This document shows, in pieces, positions 62,097 to 64,000 of a stretch of 64,000 bases of DNA (positions are counted from its first letter, which is position 1; every line of letters begins with the position of its first letter). A program made the translations under genes and the position numbers. Below the pieces are notes generated by a model. That model was not told the DNA's origin and did no database searches. It worked only from the letters and a program-made list of their open reading frames with translations. The DNA is from Liolophura sinensis (lineage: Eukaryota > Mollusca > Polyplacophora > Chitonida > Chitonidae), in contig NC_088306.1 in NCBI RefSeq assembly GCF_032854445.1, positions 10,845,386-10,909,385 on the forward strand. Direction: 5' to 3'.

Positions 62097-62264
62097 CATT
62101 TGTCATATTTTGTCATCATGTAATACGGTTGCACTGAATTCATTCCTGATTTGCATCATCTACTCATACCATTCGTACCTTGCTTCCGCCTTTGGTTTAG
62201 GCCTATTTGTTACTGTTGTCCTGTCATGAATAACAGTATTATCGTTATTAAAGATTACTTGGTC

Positions 62265-62353
62265 TTGCAGCAACCTGCGGATAGTCGTGGGTTTCACCTG
62301 GGTTGGCGGGCGTCGTATAAGTTAAATATTCTTGACCTCGGCGTAAAACAATC
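62265..62353 (+). mobile_element. SINE family A, internally deleted 3' fragment
   Basis: cagcaacctgcggatagtcg, then a shortened middle (cacctgggttggcgggcg), then taaatattcttgacctcggc and gtaaaac. The tail is lost. Confidence 0.78.
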
Positions 62354-62379
62354 GATGGTGGATGTCAGTTAGAAGGTGG

Positions 62380-62500
62380 ATTTTCTGTAATCCACTCTCA
62401 GCATTACAATCTGTGCATTATCCAGAAAGTGTAACCCCGATACCAACGAAAGATATTACTGTCACTTAAAATCCGCTTTCCAAATGACATCTACACCAAT
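62380..62500. repeat. Local dispersed repeat, copy 1
   Basis: gcattacaatctgtgcatta, then ccagaaagtgtaa, then cttaaaatccgctttccaaa and tgacatc. It pairs in order with 62699-62775. Confidence 0.6.
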
Positions 62501-62669
62501 CTGATGTATTCAGATATACGTGGTCTGTGTCATATATGATGTTCAGAAAGGTAATGAATGTTCGTTGTAAAGTCTACCGGTCGCCTATGCCTTTTAGTTT
62601 TGTGGAAAGCCTGCAGGTCGAGTCGCTGTGTATAGCTGATGATTTTGTGCTCGACTTTGAGGTCGAAGG

Positions 62670-62775
62670 TTCGGAACCCGGACTAGTCTTACCCAATCTT
62701 CAGCACTATAATCTGAGCTCTATCCAGGGAGTGTAATCCTAATAACGACTTAAAATCCGCCCCCTAAATGACATC
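62670..62775. repeat. Local dispersed repeat, copy 2
   Basis: gcactataatctgagctcta, then ccagggagtgtaa, then cttaaaatccgccccctaaa and tgacatc. The same word order as 62380-62500 with many differences. A reversed B-box-like ttcggaacccgg lies nearby, so this may be a SINE family not seen elsewhere in the window. Confidence 0.55.
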
Positions 62776-63119
62776 AACCAGTCAACGTAGAGCCGGAACA
62801 TTTCCCTTTTTTTTTGCATGGATGATTTCAGTATTCGGCGTTACTTCTGTTAATTGCTCTATTCAAAGAAAGGTTCTGTCGTATAGTACAGTGGTAAAAC
62901 ATTATGACAGTACATATGGAAAAAATGGTGTTGCAATGCATTGGCAAAATACATCTCTAAACACACAAAACGAAAAAAAAAAATAGTGCAAGATAAGAGT
63001 TTGGACTTACGACAAGTAGCTAAGGAGGTAACAAAGCAGTTAAGGAGAAAAAATGAGAGAACCAGAAAGTGTGACCCAAGTACAAGGGGAAATCGGGCAC
63101 TTAAAACATAACGTAGAAA

Positions 63120-63713
63120 ACAGCAACGAGGTGAAGTAGAGGTCGTAAGGAAGAAAACCACACGGAGTGAGGTGAGGTAGAGGTGGCCCTGGGCCCGGGT
63201 ATCCTGGCCGGGGTCATGTTTACTGGTCTGCAGCGGGCGGCAGCGGCCTTAAACAGGTGTGCCACCGGCGTTCCAACCAGATGCAAAAGTCAATAGAAAG
63301 ATGTCGAGTGCAAACATATTACACGGGTCCGAAACGATTCGGGATAATGAACTGGAGAAGGCCAACTAGGGTTTACACCGCTGTTCAAAAAGTCAACTCA
63401 AATGCCATTAACCCTTTAAGCATTTTTTTCGCAAATCTGAAACTCACAAAGCTCTCTTTCAGTTTTATATAAGGACATCCTCTGTGTTGTTGAAGTAGTA
63501 GGTAGACACCGTTAAACCCCCGATGCATTTTTCTTGATTGTCAGTTATTTCTTTATGTTCTTATCGAATTTAAAATTTATCGTAGTGAAATCCCTTTCGT
63601 TACTGTTGGAGAAGGGTTAACTCCAGCTGAACCAGGACAACTTCTTACTGCAAGGGGTGGGGAATTGGGTCTCAGTTGTGAAAAGATAACGAAGACGAAG
63701 ACGGACAACGAAA
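63120..63713 (+). promoter_or_regulatory. Presumed promoter/5' UTR region of the gene starting at 63714
   Basis: The stretch just upstream is locally GC- and CpG-rich (63170-63290, for example gcccgggtatcctggccggg). It then becomes ordinary sequence leading into the start codon. I see no clear TATA box, and the assignment rests on position and composition. Confidence 0.3.
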
Positions 63714-63789
63714 ATGGCGGAAATGCATGCTACACTGTCTCTCTGGGTTTCTTTTTTAATGGCGGGGATACTCATCGGCTCTTTGCAGG
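63714..63789 (+). CDS. First coding exon of a plus-strand gene: signal peptide (gene continues outside)
   Basis: The ATG at 63714 has a strong context (A at -3, G at +4) and is the first ATG after an in-frame stop at 63687-63689. It opens 25 codons plus one base, starting MAEMHATLSLWVSF and ending GILIGSLQ. The exon closes with the donor CAGG|GTAAGG at 63790 (phase 1). The hydrophobic run after a short polar start, the small residues at the end and the phase-1 intron fit a classical signal-peptide exon of a secreted or type I membrane protein. The rest lies beyond the window, so the product cannot be named. Confidence 0.6.
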
Positions 63790-64000
63790 GTAAGGCACTG
63801 TTGTTCCTTTTGCGGGTTAAAAATGTTCTCTTTATCTGCATCTGGATGCTTTTGAGCCACTGATTTCGTTTCAGTCATAACACAAATATATAGCATGCAG
63901 CACGTACATCTCTTAATTTCTGCCTTTAAGTCCTACAGTTATATCTCTTAGATGTCTTAGATGAATCAAGCGACCGTCTAACTTAACGCGGTGTTCTTGG

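Overview
This is a nuclear DNA window from an animal. I read it as a lophotrochozoan, most likely a mollusc. It has a spliced gene with GT-AG introns, a eukaryotic tRNA gene with a pol III terminator, many tRNA-headed SINEs, simple repeats, and frequent acatgta and taggcct words. The SINE tails (acgccgtactcaagaatatt; acgttaaaccccaagcactc) match, from memory, elements common in mollusc genomes. The species cannot be fixed from the sequence alone.

Layout. From 1 to about 54.8 kb I find no complete gene. The stretch is AT-rich and littered with SINE copies, microsatellites and one minisatellite (5.2-5.6 kb). About a dozen islands of more balanced base composition carry no recognisable protein; they are candidate regulatory elements. 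A minus-strand open block at 10.8-11.1 kb resembles a fibro-slime/PA14-like extracellular domain and may be a lone exon or exon relic.

The right-hand 9 kb holds the genes. A tRNA-Val(TAC) gene lies at 54,821-54,893. A complete five-exon MPDU1 gene (PQ-loop protein needed for use of dolichol-phosphate-mannose and -glucose in the ER) has its coding region at 55,550-59,779, and its introns contain SINEs. At 63,714 the first coding exon of another plus-strand gene encodes a signal peptide and runs out of the window. The two protein genes and the tRNA point the same way, but nothing shows joint regulation.

Repeats. Family A is about 275 bp at full length, with a tRNA-like head and a TTTA-type tail; I place about 30 copies or fragments. 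Family B is about 310-370 bp, and two copies have clear target-site duplications. Family C is older and marked by a gtggttta-type core. Clear cases of nesting, tandem and head-to-head arrangement, and target-site duplication are listed. I found no LTR element, capsid- or envelope-bearing element, CRISPR array or toxin gene, and no convincing new biological system. The most useful leads are the possible lone exon, the SINE lying between two 140-bp direct repeats, the overlapping uORF of MPDU1, and the non-repetitive islands.
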